A stretch of DNA of 64,000 nt, from assembly GCA_945901085.1 (NCBI GenBank), contig CAMDJV010000006.1, positions 51,216 to 115,215 on the forward strand. Direction: 5' to 3'. The notes below the pieces were generated by a model. The model did not search any database and was not told the origin of the DNA. It saw only the letters and a program-made list of their open reading frames with translations. How positions within the stretch are numbered: the stretch's first letter is position 1; every line of letters starts with the position of its first letter. Origin of the DNA: Rhodovarius crocodyli. Lineage in GTDB: Bacteria; Pseudomonadota; Alphaproteobacteria; Acetobacterales; Acetobacteraceae. Shown one piece after another: positions 45,743-58,029 of this stretch. Both the position numbers and the translations under genes were made by a program.

Positions 45743-46630
45743 ATGGCCTGGCGCCGCGCGTTGAACGCGCAAAACCTGCCCGATGGGCGACTGAGCCTGG
45801 AGGATGGGCCGATCCATCTGCTGATCGGGGTGGAGGGTACGCCGGGCGGGGTGCGCGCGGCGCAGGCGGCGGCCGGGCAGCGCATGCTGGGGCTTTGGCC
45901 GGCGCTGCGCGTGGAATGGGCCATGCTGCGCCAGGCGCTGAGCGACCCCATGCCCAGCTTCCGTCATCCCGTGGCGCAGCGCATGGCCGAGGCCTGCTGG
46001 CCGCATCGGCTGGACCATATTACCCCGATGGCGGCCATGGCCGGCGCCTTGGCCGAGCATGTGCTGGAAGCGATGATGGCGCAGCCCGGCGTGCAGGCCG
46101 CCCATGTCAATCATGCTGGCGATATCGCCATCCACCTCACCGGGCGGGCCAGCCTGCGGGTCGGGCTTTGCGGGGACCTCGCCACCGGCAGGCCCGATGG
46201 CATGGTGCTGCTGCACGCGGCCGATGGGGTGGGTGGTGTGGTCACGGCCGGCTGGGCGGGGCGGCGCTTTTCGCGCGGTATCGCCGATGCGGTGACGGTG
46301 CTGGCCGGCCGCGCCGCGGATGCTGATGCGGCAGCGATGATGATCGCCAATGCGGTGGATGTGCAGCATCCGGCCATCCTGCGCCAGCCGGCCAATAGCC
46401 TGGACCCCGATAGCGAAATGGGTGCGCTGGAGGTGACGGTGGCGGTGCACGCGCTGCCCAAGCTGCAAGTGCTGCTGGCGCTGGAGCGCGGCGCGCGGGT
46501 GGCGGAGCGGCTGGCCGGGCGAGGGCTGATCCGCGCCGCCTTGCTGCGGCTGCAGGGCGAAAACATCACCGTGGGTGACGTCAAGGCCACCGCCTTGCCG
46601 CTTGCTTCCCATGATGGGTCATTGCAATGA
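45743..46630 (+). CDS. UPF0280 (ApbE-related) family protein
   Basis: 295 aa. Features are MAAMAGALAEHVLEAMM, HVNHAGDIAIHLTG, GVVTAGWAGRRFSRGIADAV and a metal/flavin-site-like TVLAGRAADADAAAMMIANA. The last two resemble ApbE flavin transferases, to which UPF0280 is distantly related. There is no signal peptide. Divergent from the AA_synth gene; the two may act in one pathway. Function not established. Confidence 0.85.
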   Translation: MAWRRALNAQNLPDGRLSLEDGPIHLLIGVEGTPGGVRAAQAAAGQRMLGLWPALRVEWAMLRQALSDPMPSFRHPVAQRMAEACWPHRLDHITPMAAMAGALAEHVLEAMMAQPGVQAAHVNHAGDIAIHLTGRASLRVGLCGDLATGRPDGMVLLHAADGVGGVVTAGWAGRRFSRGIADAVTVLAGRAADADAAAMMIANAVDVQHPAILRQPANSLDPDSEMGALEVTVAVHALPKLQVLLALERGARVAERLAGRGLIRAALLRLQGENITVGDVKATALPLASHDGSLQ

Positions 46631-46651
46631 TGCGATTAAACTCAGCAAGGC

Positions 46652-47275
46652 ATGCGCAGAATGGACGATCCCAAGCCCCCCGGCCGCAGGCTTCTCGCGC
46701 TGCGCGTGGCGGGCCTCAGCGGCACCATCGCCGGTTCATCTGCCTTGGCGCAGGGGGTTAAATCCGGCCGCCCGCGCAGCGGCTTGACCGATGCCGACCC
46801 CAATGATGAGCCCAGTAATGGCCGCGGTAGCCCCCCGCCCAGCGCTGCCCCCTCGACCAATCGTCCACAAGGCGCCTCGGATGCTGATCCGAATGACCCG
46901 CCCGGTGGCGGCAGGGGCGGCGCCCAACGCCCGCAAGGGGCTTCGGATTCCGACCCCAATGACCCGCCCGGTGGCGGCCGTGGCAGTGCCCAACGCCCGC
47001 AGGGCCCTTCGGATTCGGACCCCAATGACCCACCCGGTGGCGGCCGTGGCGGTGCCCAGCGCCCGCAAGGCCCTTCGGATTCGGACCCCAATGACCCACC
47101 CGGTGGCGGCCGTGGCGGTGCCCAACGCCCGCAAGGCCCCTCGGATTCAGACCCCAATGACCCACCTGGTGGCGGCCGTGGCGGTGCGCGCCCGCCGGTG
47201 AAGGGGCCCAATGCCCCTCCGGCCGGCGCCCCGGCAGCACCGCCGCCGCCACCACCGCCGCGGCCCAGCAAGTAG
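46652..47275 (+). CDS. Exported low-complexity protein with DPND repeats
   Basis: 207 aa (an ATG three codons later at 46661 is equally good). A hydrophobic stretch LLALRVAGLSGTIAGSSALA followed by QG reads as a signal peptide. From residue 71 there are five 22-residue repeats with the core SDSDPNDPPGGGRGGAQRPQ, and a looser copy at about 41-60. The C-terminus is Pro/Ala rich (PPPPPPPRPSK). It is probably disordered. Each repeat carries an acidic DxDPND stretch that could bind calcium. I do not recognise a function. Confidence 0.7.
   Translation: MRRMDDPKPPGRRLLALRVAGLSGTIAGSSALAQGVKSGRPRSGLTDADPNDEPSNGRGSPPPSAAPSTNRPQGASDADPNDPPGGGRGGAQRPQGASDSDPNDPPGGGRGSAQRPQGPSDSDPNDPPGGGRGGAQRPQGPSDSDPNDPPGGGRGGAQRPQGPSDSDPNDPPGGGRGGARPPVKGPNAPPAGAPAAPPPPPPPRPSK
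46862..47191 (+). repeat. Five tandem 66-bp coding repeats
   Basis: The 66-bp unit encodes 22 residues (core SDSDPNDPPGGGRG). Units 3 to 5 are almost identical in DNA, so the array has expanded recently or is being homogenised. It could vary in copy number between strains. Confidence 0.9.
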
Positions 47276-47286
47276 CGGGGCCCCGA

Positions 47287-47338
47287 GCTTACCCCGCCCG
47301 CTTACCCCGCCCGCTTACCCCGCCCGCTTACCCGGCCC
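47287..47338. repeat. Four tandem 13-bp repeats
   Basis: gcttaccccgccc is repeated at 47287, 47300 and 47313, with a last copy at 47326 carrying one change. It sits just after the DPND-repeat gene and directly before the stop of the convergent TPP-enzyme gene. Confidence 0.9.
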
Positions 47339-47340
47339 TT

Positions 47341-48981
47341 TTACCCCGTTGGGCGCGCCTTATCATAAGGCGCATAGGGCGGGTGTTCGCCGATGGAGAC
47401 CATGTCGATCTCCACCAGCACCGGGCCGGGTGTGGCGAAGGCCCGGGCCAGGGTGGGGCCGAAATCCTCCACGGCGGAGACCCGCATCCCCGGCAGCCCG
47501 GCCAGCTTGGCCAGTTCCATCAGGTCCGGCCCGCGCAGATCGTGATAAAAGCGCCGGCCGGCGGCGAAATCCTGAATATGGCGGATCACGCCATAACCGG
47601 CATCATTCATCACCATGATGATCAGCTCCGCCTGCTCCTGCACGGCGGTGAAGAGCTCGGGCATATTCACCGCGAAGCCGCCATCACCCACCATGGCAAT
47701 GGCCTTTCGGCCGCCTCCGCCCAGGGCCGCACCAATGCCCAGCGGCAGGCCAGGGCCAATGGCGGCGCCCACCGGATGCACCGCATCCCGCGCACCCAAT
47801 ACATGCAGGATGCGATTGCCCCAGGATGAATTGCTGATGGTGATATCACGCACCCAAAGCGCATCACGCGGCATGACGGCGCGCAGCGTGGCCGGGAAAC
47901 TCTCATAAGGGCCAAGCCCCGCAGCATAGGCGGCGGTGGCGCGGGCCTTGAGGGCGGCGAGCTCGGCCTGGAATTCCGCCTCCCTCGGCGCCAGCGCATC
48001 GGCCAGGGCATGCAGGGTGAGGGCAGCATCGCCCTGCACGAAGAGCGCATTGGGATAGGTGCGGCCATTGGCAGCGGCATCGACATCAATATGAATCAGC
48101 GGCTGCGGCAGCCCGATGGTGAAATCCTGCGTCTCATGCCCGCGCAGCCGGCTGCCCACCACCACCATCGCATCGCAACCGCGATAGAATTCCTGTACCA
48201 AGGCAGAGCCATTGCCATTCAGCCCGCCCAGCGTGCGGGGGTCATCCTCGGCGATGATGCCCCGGCCATTCCAGCTCGTCACCGCGCCGAAGCCCAGATC
48301 AAGCAGGCGCTGCGCCGCCGCACCCGCGCCCTTGGCGCCATTGCCCAGCCACAGCATGGGCCGCTTGGCATCGCGCAGCATGGCGATGGCGGCGGCGAGC
48401 GCCTGGGGCTCGGGCGGCAGGGCGGGTGGCAGGGCCAGGCTGAAGGCAGCCCAATCGGGCCTTGCCACTTCGGTGCGCTGCAGATCGATGGGGATTTCCA
48501 GCGAGACCGGCCCGGTGGGCGCGGTGAGGGCGGCGGTGGCGGCGGCGGTCAGCACGCCCAGCGCCTCTTGCGCCGAGCGCAGGCGAAACGCCTGCTTGGA
48601 CACTGCCCCCAGCATCGCCGTCTGGCCCGGCACGTCATGCACCGTGCCCATGTCGCGGTCGATATGGCGCGTCGCGGTCTGGCCGGTGATGTGCAGCACC
48701 GGTGAGCCGGCGAAGCGGGCCTCCACCAGCCCAGGCACCGCATTGGCCGCACCCGGCCCGGTGGAGGTGAACACCACGCCGAGCGAGCCCGTCACCCGCG
48801 CATAGGCATCGGCCATATGGGCACCGCCCATCTCGCCGCGCGCCATGACGTAGCGCACCGCATTGCGCTGGCTGAGCGCGTCCAGCATTGGGATATTATG
48901 CACCGAGACGATGCCAAAAGCCGTCGTCACCCCCACCGCCGGCAGAAATTCTGCCACCAGATCGCCCACTGTATAGGTCAT
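47341..48981 (-). CDS. Acetolactate synthase-like ThDP-dependent enzyme
   Basis: 546 aa. The ThDP-activating Glu50 is in YVMARGEMGGAHMADAYAR. The N-terminal binding region is followed by a central DHS-like domain and the ThDP/Mg motif GDGGFAVNMPELFTAVQEQA...NDAGYG. It decarboxylates a 2-oxo acid. IlvB-type, oxalyl-CoA decarboxylase and benzoylformate decarboxylase relatives share this layout. No small regulatory subunit gene is adjacent, so biosynthetic acetolactate synthase is unlikely. Substrate unknown. Confidence 0.87.
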   Translation of the reverse strand: MTYTVGDLVAEFLPAVGVTTAFGIVSVHNIPMLDALSQRNAVRYVMARGEMGGAHMADAYARVTGSLGVVFTSTGPGAANAVPGLVEARFAGSPVLHITGQTATRHIDRDMGTVHDVPGQTAMLGAVSKQAFRLRSAQEALGVLTAAATAALTAPTGPVSLEIPIDLQRTEVARPDWAAFSLALPPALPPEPQALAAAIAMLRDAKRPMLWLGNGAKGAGAAAQRLLDLGFGAVTSWNGRGIIAEDDPRTLGGLNGNGSALVQEFYRGCDAMVVVGSRLRGHETQDFTIGLPQPLIHIDVDAAANGRTYPNALFVQGDAALTLHALADALAPREAEFQAELAALKARATAAYAAGLGPYESFPATLRAVMPRDALWVRDITISNSSWGNRILHVLGARDAVHPVGAAIGPGLPLGIGAALGGGGRKAIAMVGDGGFAVNMPELFTAVQEQAELIIMVMNDAGYGVIRHIQDFAAGRRFYHDLRGPDLMELAKLAGLPGMRVSAVEDFGPTLARAFATPGPVLVEIDMVSIGEHPPYAPYDKARPTG

Positions 48982-49158
48982 GTTTCTTCCCCATCTGAAC
49001 TGGCCGCCCGGGGTTCAGCCCGCGCGGATATGTCTCGCCCTGATCAGGGCGCCCCATTTGGCGCTTTCGCGCAACTGCCAGGGGCGAAATTCTTCACCGG
49101 GCCTGCTGGAACGTCACCCGGCTACGGGCGCAAAACCCAGCCCTGGGCCTGAGCGCCG

Positions 49159-49524
49159 TTAAGCCCGCGGCCGGATTTTGGCCAGCGTGTCGATCAGCGC
49201 CTGCGGGTCATAGGGTTTTTGCAGGCTCTCGACAGCGGGATGCTGGGGCAGCGGAATGGCATCGCCATAGCCGGTGGCGACGATGAAGGCCACGCCGGCA
49301 GCGGCGAGTGCATCGGCCACCCGCAGGCAGCTCTCGCCAGAGAGGTTGAGGTCCAGCACCGCGATATCCGGCCGCGCCGTCATGGTCAGATCCAGCGCGT
49401 GCTGGACGGTGGCGGCAGGGCCAAGAATGATCGCGCCGGCTTCCAACAGCGCATCCTCCAGCAGCATGGCAATGAGCGGTTCGTCCTCAGCCACCAATAC
49501 GCGGCAACCATCCAGCCGATTCAT
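49159..49524 (-). CDS. Stand-alone receiver (single-domain response regulator)
   Basis: 121 aa, receiver only. Acidic pair EDE at 13-15 (LVAEDEPLIAMLLED), phospho-acceptor Asp58 (IAVLDLNLSGE) and the conserved Lys in ESLQKPYDP. There is no output domain, so it acts by protein contact or as a phosphate sink. The pattern resembles receivers that accompany HWE/HisKA2 kinases. No kinase is adjacent. Confidence 0.9.
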   Translation of the reverse strand: MNRLDGCRVLVAEDEPLIAMLLEDALLEAGAIILGPAATVQHALDLTMTARPDIAVLDLNLSGESCLRVADALAAAGVAFIVATGYGDAIPLPQHPAVESLQKPYDPQALIDTLAKIRPRA

Positions 49525-49992
49525 GCAGACCTCCTCGCCAGGAGAAGTTTTTTAGACGAATTACCCCGCTGCCCCAAGCCCAAAGCGAATGAATTCATGA
49601 AGCTTGGCTGTTTTGCATGCTCGAAGCACTGACCGACAGTAACATACATACAGATTTAATAGGAATAATTCGGGGATATTACTCCGTTTGTCTTGGCCTC
49701 CAAGGCAATTGTTTTCAATTATTGAGCGATATTAACCAATATTTATGCTAATTATTCAATTATCATCATACCGACATACAGGAAAATTCATAACAAATTA
49801 TTGAACTAATTGCCGTTGAACGGATTTAATATTTATCCTATCCTGGCGCCGCCCGGGCGAAATTCATCCACCACATCGCGTTTCGCGGCTTGACGGTGCC
49901 AGCATTCCGTTGCGAGTTTGCGCGCAATTCTCTCGCCATCCGCGGCGAGCCCCTGCAAAGGCCCGATTCCCCTCGATGATGGCGCATTCACC
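49525..49992. other. AT-rich intergenic region before the HlyD/DUF2955 pair
   Basis: 468 bases. From about 49600 to 49850 it is very A/T-rich against the surrounding GC (aatatttatgctaattattc and similar). It likely contains promoters for the receiver gene (leftward) and the efflux pair (rightward). An open frame starts at 49918, but the first 25 codons look non-coding. Confidence 0.5.
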
Positions 49993-51072
49993 ATGAGCGA
50001 TACCCCCACCACAGCCCAGCGGGACCCGGTGCGGGCGCTGGTGCTGGGCCTTATTGGCCTGGCCATCGCCCTATTCGCCTATACCCTGGTGGCCGATAGG
50101 ATGACGCCGGGCAGCAGCCAGGCGACGGCGCAGGCATTTTTGATTCGCATGGCGCCCGAGGTCGGCGGGCGGGTGATCTCGGTCGATGTCAGTGACAATG
50201 AGATCGTCCAGCCAGGCGCGCCCCTCTTCCGCCTCGATCCCCGCCCCTATGAGATTGCCGTGGCCCAGGCCGAAGCGCGCGTCGCCCAGGTGGGCCAGAC
50301 GCTGGGCGCCTCCACCGCCGCGGTGGAGACAGCGCAGGCCCGGGTGGCCGAGGCGCTGGCCGCGCGCAGCAATACCCGTGAGCAAACGGCCCGCGTGCTG
50401 GAATTGGTGCGCCGCGGGGTCTATCCGCCAGCGCGGGGCGAAGATGCCCAGGCCTCCTTGGCCCGTGCCGATGCGAGTTTGCAGGGGGCGACATCCGAAC
50501 TCGAGCGGGCGCGGCAAAATCTCGGCCCGGCCGGGGCGGCCAATCCGCAATTGCGTGAGGCGCTCTCGGGGCTGGAGCGCGCCCAGCTTGACCTGCTGCG
50601 CACCCGCGTCGTCGCCCCCAGCACGGGGGTCGTGACCAATCTCAACCTCTCACCGGGCAGCTATGTGGCGCCCGGCCAGCCGGCGCTGACCTTCATCGAT
50701 GCCCGTGCCTATTGGGTCTCAGCCCTGATGCGGGAGAATAATCTCGAGCATATGCGCCCTGGCACCCGGGTGGAGATGGTGTTTGACGCCCTGCCCGGCC
50801 GGGTTTTCTCCGGCCGCGTCGAGAGCATCGGCTGGGGTCTGGGGGGCACCGCGCCGGTGGATCAGGCGACGGGGCTGCTGGCACCCACCAAACCCAATAA
50901 CGACACCCGCCGTTTCCCGGTGACAATCCTGCTCAACGAGCAGCCCCCGCCACGCAGCCTGCGATATGGCAGCCAGGCCAGCATCGTGGCCTATGCGCTC
51001 AGCCACCCGGTGATGGATGCCATCGCCTTTGCGGTGATCCGCATTCGCAGCATCTTGGCCTATCTCTCCTGA
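49993..51072 (+). CDS. HlyD/EmrA-type membrane fusion protein
   Basis: 359 aa from ATG 49993. One N-terminal span (about 14-38), then a lipoyl-like segment (APEVGGRVISVDVSDNEIVQ), a coiled-coil hairpin (~95-200, EARVAQVGQTLGASTAAVET) and a beta-barrel (VVAPSTGVVTNLNLSPGSYV). It is a periplasmic adaptor. It ends one base before a DUF2955 membrane protein, its likely inner-membrane partner. No outer-membrane channel gene follows. Confidence 0.9.
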   Translation: MSDTPTTAQRDPVRALVLGLIGLAIALFAYTLVADRMTPGSSQATAQAFLIRMAPEVGGRVISVDVSDNEIVQPGAPLFRLDPRPYEIAVAQAEARVAQVGQTLGASTAAVETAQARVAEALAARSNTREQTARVLELVRRGVYPPARGEDAQASLARADASLQGATSELERARQNLGPAGAANPQLREALSGLERAQLDLLRTRVVAPSTGVVTNLNLSPGSYVAPGQPALTFIDARAYWVSALMRENNLEHMRPGTRVEMVFDALPGRVFSGRVESIGWGLGGTAPVDQATGLLAPTKPNNDTRRFPVTILLNEQPPPRSLRYGSQASIVAYALSHPVMDAIAFAVIRIRSILAYLS

Positions 51073-51073
51073 T

Positions 51074-54580
<3,507 letters not shown>

Positions 54581-54588
54581 AAGCCAAA

Positions 54589-54615
54589 CCGGGGGAGGGC
54601 AAGCCCATCCCCCGG
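54589..54615. terminator. Stem-loop between convergent kdsA and NTF2-like gene
   Basis: ccggggga pairs with tcccccgg around an 11-base loop. It sits just after the kdsA stop and before the stop of the convergent gene at 54626. It may serve both. Confidence 0.6.
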
Positions 54616-54625
54616 GAAGCCCAGT

Positions 54626-55024
54626 TTAGCGAATGTCAGTCCGGAAGGCCTTGCTGACAATCCGCCAGCCGCCTTCGAGCTTCAGCAGCACCAGCACATC
54701 GGTGAAAAACCGCGGCGGAATGGCGCAGTTCAGCTTCACCACCGCCAATTCCGGGCCAGCAAGGTCAATGGCCAGAATGCGATCATGCCGGGCCAGGCCC
54801 TGCGCCTTGGGGTTGGGGCGGCTGCGCACCGCGTCCAGCCAGGCATCGCGCTTGAGTTCGGCCAATTGGCCATCCTTCTCGCTGCGCAGTTCAGAGGCCG
54901 GGTGGAAGGCGGCGGCGAGTTTGACCGTGTCACCCTCATGCAGCCCATCGAGATAGGTTTGCACCACCGCCTCGATGGCGGCGAGGGCGGTGGTATCGGG
55001 GTTTTGGATATGGGTATCGGGCAT
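54626..55024 (-). CDS. SnoaL/NTF2-like (putative lumazine-binding) family protein
   Basis: 132 aa. ALAAIEAVVQTYLDGLHEGD begins the cone-shaped NTF2 fold. FHPASELRSEKDG and the C-terminal FTDVLVLLKLEGGWRIVSKAF match the putative lumazine-binding subgroup. It is a small cytosolic ligand-binding or isomerase-like protein. Function unknown. Divergent from a Bug-family gene. Confidence 0.8.
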   Translation of the reverse strand: MPDTHIQNPDTTALAAIEAVVQTYLDGLHEGDTVKLAAAFHPASELRSEKDGQLAELKRDAWLDAVRSRPNPKAQGLARHDRILAIDLAGPELAVVKLNCAIPPRFFTDVLVLLKLEGGWRIVSKAFRTDIR

Positions 55025-55146
55025 GGTGCTGGTTTGTCCTTATGAGTGGGACAGGCTGCGCCTGATTCTGGCTGGTTTGCAATGCCGGGGCTTGGGTTGA
55101 TGCCCGCCCCGGGCGGGCGCACAATCAAACAAAGGGGAGAGTAAGC

Positions 55147-56106
55147 ATGCCGATACACCGCCGCGCCATTCTGGCAGCGCCCATCCTATTGGCCGCGCCC
55201 GCCCTCGGCCAAACGCCCTGGCCCAGCCGGCCCATTCGCATCATCGTGCCCTATGCTGCCGGCGGTGGCACCGATATTCTGGCCCGGGCGCTCGGCGAGG
55301 CGCTGCGCCCCGCTTTGCCCTTTCCCATCGTGGTCGAAAACCGCGCCGGGGGTAATGGCGTGATCGGCACCGAGGCGATGATCCGCGCCGAGCCGGATGG
55401 CCATACCCTCACCGCCGTCGTCTCCACCCATATCCTCAACCGCCACACCATGGCGGCGCTGCCTTACGAGCCTATCCGTGACGTCACGCCCATCGCCATG
55501 CTCACCCGCAACACCATGGTGCTGGCGGCGAGTGCGGCCCTGCCCTTCACCGATATCGCCGGGCTGCGCGCCTTTGCCGCCGCCAATCCCCGCGCGCTCT
55601 CCACCGGCTCGACCGAGGCGCTGAGCCAGTTCATTGGCCAGGAAATGGCCCGGCGGCTCAGCCTCGACATCCCCGATGTGCAATACCGCTCCGGCGGGCA
55701 ATTGATGACCGATGTGGTCGCTGGCCACCTGCCGCTGGGCTGGACCAGCACGGCCTCGGCCACGCCGCATATGGCCACCGGGCGGGCGCGGATTATCGCC
55801 GTCTCCACCGCCACCCGCACACCATTCTTTGCCGATGTGCCCACCGCCCAGGAGCAGGGGCTGGCGGAGTTTGACCTCGCCGGCTGGGTGGCGCTGCTCG
55901 GCCCCGCCGGCATGGCCGACGCGCTCAGCGCGCGCATCTACGCCGCCATGGAAAGCGCCTTCCGGAACCAGGCATTTCTCGCCCGGCTTGCCGCTTTGGG
56001 CATTGAGCCCGATCTTCGCCCGCAAGCGCCGCTGCTGGCCGCCATGCAGCGCGAGGACCGTATCTGGGCCGCGGCCAGTGCCGCCGGCCATATCACCCGC
56101 CAATAG
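55147..56106 (+). CDS. Bug/TctC-family periplasmic solute-binding protein (copy 3)
   Basis: 319 aa with a signal peptide (ILLAAPALG|QTP). Bug features: RPIRIIVPYAAGGGTDILAR, VVENRAGGNGVIGTEAM, YRSGGQLMTDVVAGHLPLGW, GWVALLGPAGM. It binds an organic acid in the periplasm. Upstream of and co-directional with a PEP mutase/ICL-like lyase, which hints at a dicarboxylate or phosphonate-like substrate. No TctAB nearby. Confidence 0.93.
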   Translation: MPIHRRAILAAPILLAAPALGQTPWPSRPIRIIVPYAAGGGTDILARALGEALRPALPFPIVVENRAGGNGVIGTEAMIRAEPDGHTLTAVVSTHILNRHTMAALPYEPIRDVTPIAMLTRNTMVLAASAALPFTDIAGLRAFAAANPRALSTGSTEALSQFIGQEMARRLSLDIPDVQYRSGGQLMTDVVAGHLPLGWTSTASATPHMATGRARIIAVSTATRTPFFADVPTAQEQGLAEFDLAGWVALLGPAGMADALSARIYAAMESAFRNQAFLARLAALGIEPDLRPQAPLLAAMQREDRIWAAASAAGHITRQ

Positions 56107-56116
56107 GAAAAGCCCT

Positions 56117-56998
56117 ATGCCCAAACCCTCCCTCAAAGCCGCCTTTGACGCGAAGAAATTCATCGTCGCCCCGGGTATTTTCGAAGGTATTTCCACCCTG
56201 ATCGCCGATGGCATGGGGTTTGACTGCCTCTATGCCACGGGTTTTGGCACTGTGGCCTCGCATCTGGGCGTGGCCGATGCCGGCATCGCCACCTATACCG
56301 ATATGGTGGGCCGGGTGGGCCGCTTCGCGCAGATGGCCAAGACGCCGGTCATCGCCGATGCCGATACCGGCTATGGCGGGCTGTTGAATGTGCGCCACAC
56401 GGTGATGGGCTATGAGGCGGCAGGCGTCTCCGGCATTCAGCTCGAAGACCAGGAAGTGCCGAAGAAATGCGGCCATACCCCTGGCCGGCGGGTCATCCCG
56501 GCCGAGGAGATGGTGCTGAAGATCCGCGTGGCCAAGGAGGCCCGGCGCGACCCGAATTTCCTCATCGTGGCCCGCACCGATGCCCGCACCGGGCTGGGGC
56601 TGGAGGAGGCGATCCGCCGCGGTCATATGTTCGATGAGGCCGGCGCCGATATCGTCTTCATCGAAAGCCCGGAGAGCGAGGAGGAAATGGTCGCCATCGG
56701 CCGCGCCTTCCCCAATAAGCCGCTGCTGGCGAATATGGTGGAGGGCGGCCGCACGCCCATCCTGCCCGCCGCAAGGCTGCAGGAGATTGGCTATGCCATC
56801 GCCATTTACCCCGCCCTGGGCTTTCTGGCAGCCGCTGCGGCCTATGAGCGGGCCTTCTCGCATCTGAAGGCCATGGGAGATTCCAACGCCCTGCCAGCGC
56901 AGGAAAGCTACGGCTTTGGCCGGATTTGCGAATTGATGGGCTTTCCCGAAGTCTGGGATTTCGACAAGCGCTGGGCCCAAAAGGATGCCGCCGAATGA
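56117..56998 (+). CDS. Isocitrate lyase/PEP mutase superfamily lyase
   Basis: 293 aa from ATG 56117 (the frame is open upstream over the Bug gene). Metal-binding Asp81 and Asp83 lie in VIADADTGYGG. The superfamily signature KKCGH is at 116-120 (Cys118). ARTDARTGLGLEEAIRR and ANMVEGGRTP follow. This set fits oxaloacetate decarboxylase, 2-methylisocitrate lyase and dimethylmalate lyase relatives. It cleaves a C-C bond next to a carboxylate. Overlaps the dehalogenase gene by four bases. Confidence 0.9.
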   Translation: MPKPSLKAAFDAKKFIVAPGIFEGISTLIADGMGFDCLYATGFGTVASHLGVADAGIATYTDMVGRVGRFAQMAKTPVIADADTGYGGLLNVRHTVMGYEAAGVSGIQLEDQEVPKKCGHTPGRRVIPAEEMVLKIRVAKEARRDPNFLIVARTDARTGLGLEEAIRRGHMFDEAGADIVFIESPESEEEMVAIGRAFPNKPLLANMVEGGRTPILPAARLQEIGYAIAIYPALGFLAAAAAYERAFSHLKAMGDSNALPAQESYGFGRICELMGFPEVWDFDKRWAQKDAAE

Positions 56999-57702
56999 CC
57001 GCCGTCAAAGCCCTGGTCTTCGATACTTTCGGCACTGTGGTGGATTGGCGCAGCGGGATTGCCCGCGCGCTGGCCCCCTTCCTGCTCGCCCATGGCCGGG
57101 CGGATCTCGACCCCTTCGCCCTGGCCGATGCCTGGCGGAAGCGCTACCAGCCAGCGATGGAGGAATGCCGCGCCGGCCGCCGCCCCTTCACCCGGCTTGA
57201 TGTGCTGCACCGCGAAAACCTGGAAACCATGCTCGCCGATCATGGCGTCAGCGCCGCGGCGGCTGATCTCGATGCGCTGAACCTGGCCTGGCATGCGCTC
57301 GACCCCTGGCCGGATGTGATTTTGGGGCTGCATCGGCTGCGGCGGAAGTTCTTTGTCGCACCGCTCTCCAATGGCAATATTTTGCTGCTGGCCAATATGG
57401 CGAAGCGCGCAGGCATTCCCTGGGATGCGATATTGGGGGCCGAGACGGTGCAAGCCTATAAGCCGCAGCCCGAGGCCTATACCCGCACGGCCGAAATCCT
57501 GGGCATCGCGCCCGCCGAACTCTGCCTCGTGGCCGCGCATAATGGCGACCTGCGGGCAGCGCGGGGTGCAGGGCTGGCCACCGCCTTTGTCTTCCGCCGC
57601 GGCGAGCATGGGCCGGGCCAGGCGACGGATATGACGGCCGAGGACCCTTGGGATTGGATCTGCCAGGATTTTATTGACCTGGCGCAGCAATTGGATTGCT
57701 GA
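56995..57702 (+). CDS. Haloacid dehalogenase type II-like hydrolase
   Basis: 235 aa from ATG 56995, ATGA overlap with the lyase stop. The nucleophile Asp10 is in ALVFDTFGTVVDWRSG. Motif II is in VAPLSNGN, motif III Lys in AYKPQPEAY, and a final acidic motif that would normally read SxxxxD appears as VAAHNGDLRAARGAG. DTFGTVVDWR is typical of 2-haloacid dehalogenase (HAD type II). It could remove halide or phosphate from a small acid. Coupled to the lyase. Confidence 0.88.
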   Translation: MTAVKALVFDTFGTVVDWRSGIARALAPFLLAHGRADLDPFALADAWRKRYQPAMEECRAGRRPFTRLDVLHRENLETMLADHGVSAAAADLDALNLAWHALDPWPDVILGLHRLRRKFFVAPLSNGNILLLANMAKRAGIPWDAILGAETVQAYKPQPEAYTRTAEILGIAPAELCLVAAHNGDLRAARGAGLATAFVFRRGEHGPGQATDMTAEDPWDWICQDFIDLAQQLDC

Positions 57703-57786
57703 GGGCCGCGCTTTGAGCCTGTTGCATTGGCAAGGAGTGTCTGCACAGGCACATGGCGGGGAATAGGAGCGAAAGGGCTTTGCCCG

Positions 57787-57892
57787 CTAGAGCCTGTTCC
57801 GTTCGCCTCGGCTCACTGCACAGGCTCTAAGTTTTTGTTTGTAGAGCATTTTTATCTGCTCAAACGATTCTGTTTGAACGGCTGATGCTCTA
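57787..57892. repeat. Dispersed palindromic element A (inverted copy)
   Basis: ctagagcctgt...acaggctctaag at 57787-57831 and the second palindrome ending gctgatgctcta at 57892 repeat the element at 23273-23378 in opposite orientation. Both hairpins are kept. A degenerate trace (gagcctgttgc...ctgcacaggc) precedes it at about 57715. Confidence 0.85.
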
Positions 57893-57932
57893 GCGCTCTC
57901 CCACAAAATTATTGAAACTAATAATCCAACGA

Positions 57933-58022
57933 AGGTGCAGGAAACTAAGTTTCCTGCTGGGGTGCTCGAGGGGCAAAGCCCCTCCATCTTACTGCCGCAC
58001 ACTCGTGTTCCGGCAGCCAGCC
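57933..58022. repeat. Dispersed hairpin element B (copy 2)
   Basis: aggaaactaagtttcct and gaggggcaaagcccctc, joined by gctggggtgctc, match the block at 26622-26690 almost base for base. It lies right after element A, between the dehalogenase and the Nudix gene. Bases 57703-58029 otherwise hold no gene. Confidence 0.85.
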
Positions 58023-58029
58023 CCCCGCC

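Noticed and set aside
45548..46612. N-terminal extension of the AA_synth frame
   Set aside because: The frame runs opposite the UPF0280 gene; the ATG at 45547 with its strong site and family N-terminus is the real start.
46862..47191. Possible CRISPR-like array
   Set aside because: Units are contiguous 66-bp coding repeats without unique spacers.
47341..48981. Biosynthetic acetolactate synthase (IlvB)
   Set aside because: No small subunit gene is adjacent and the context is not amino acid synthesis; only the broader ThDP family is supported.
49918..49992. Upstream start for the HlyD gene
   Set aside because: The 25 extra residues do not resemble a membrane adaptor leader; ATG 49993 directly precedes the hydrophobic anchor region.
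57787..58002. Minus-strand 71-codon open frame over the repeat elements
   Set aside because: It is made of palindromic element sequence; a similar peptide arises at 23300-23377 only because the repeat is shared.
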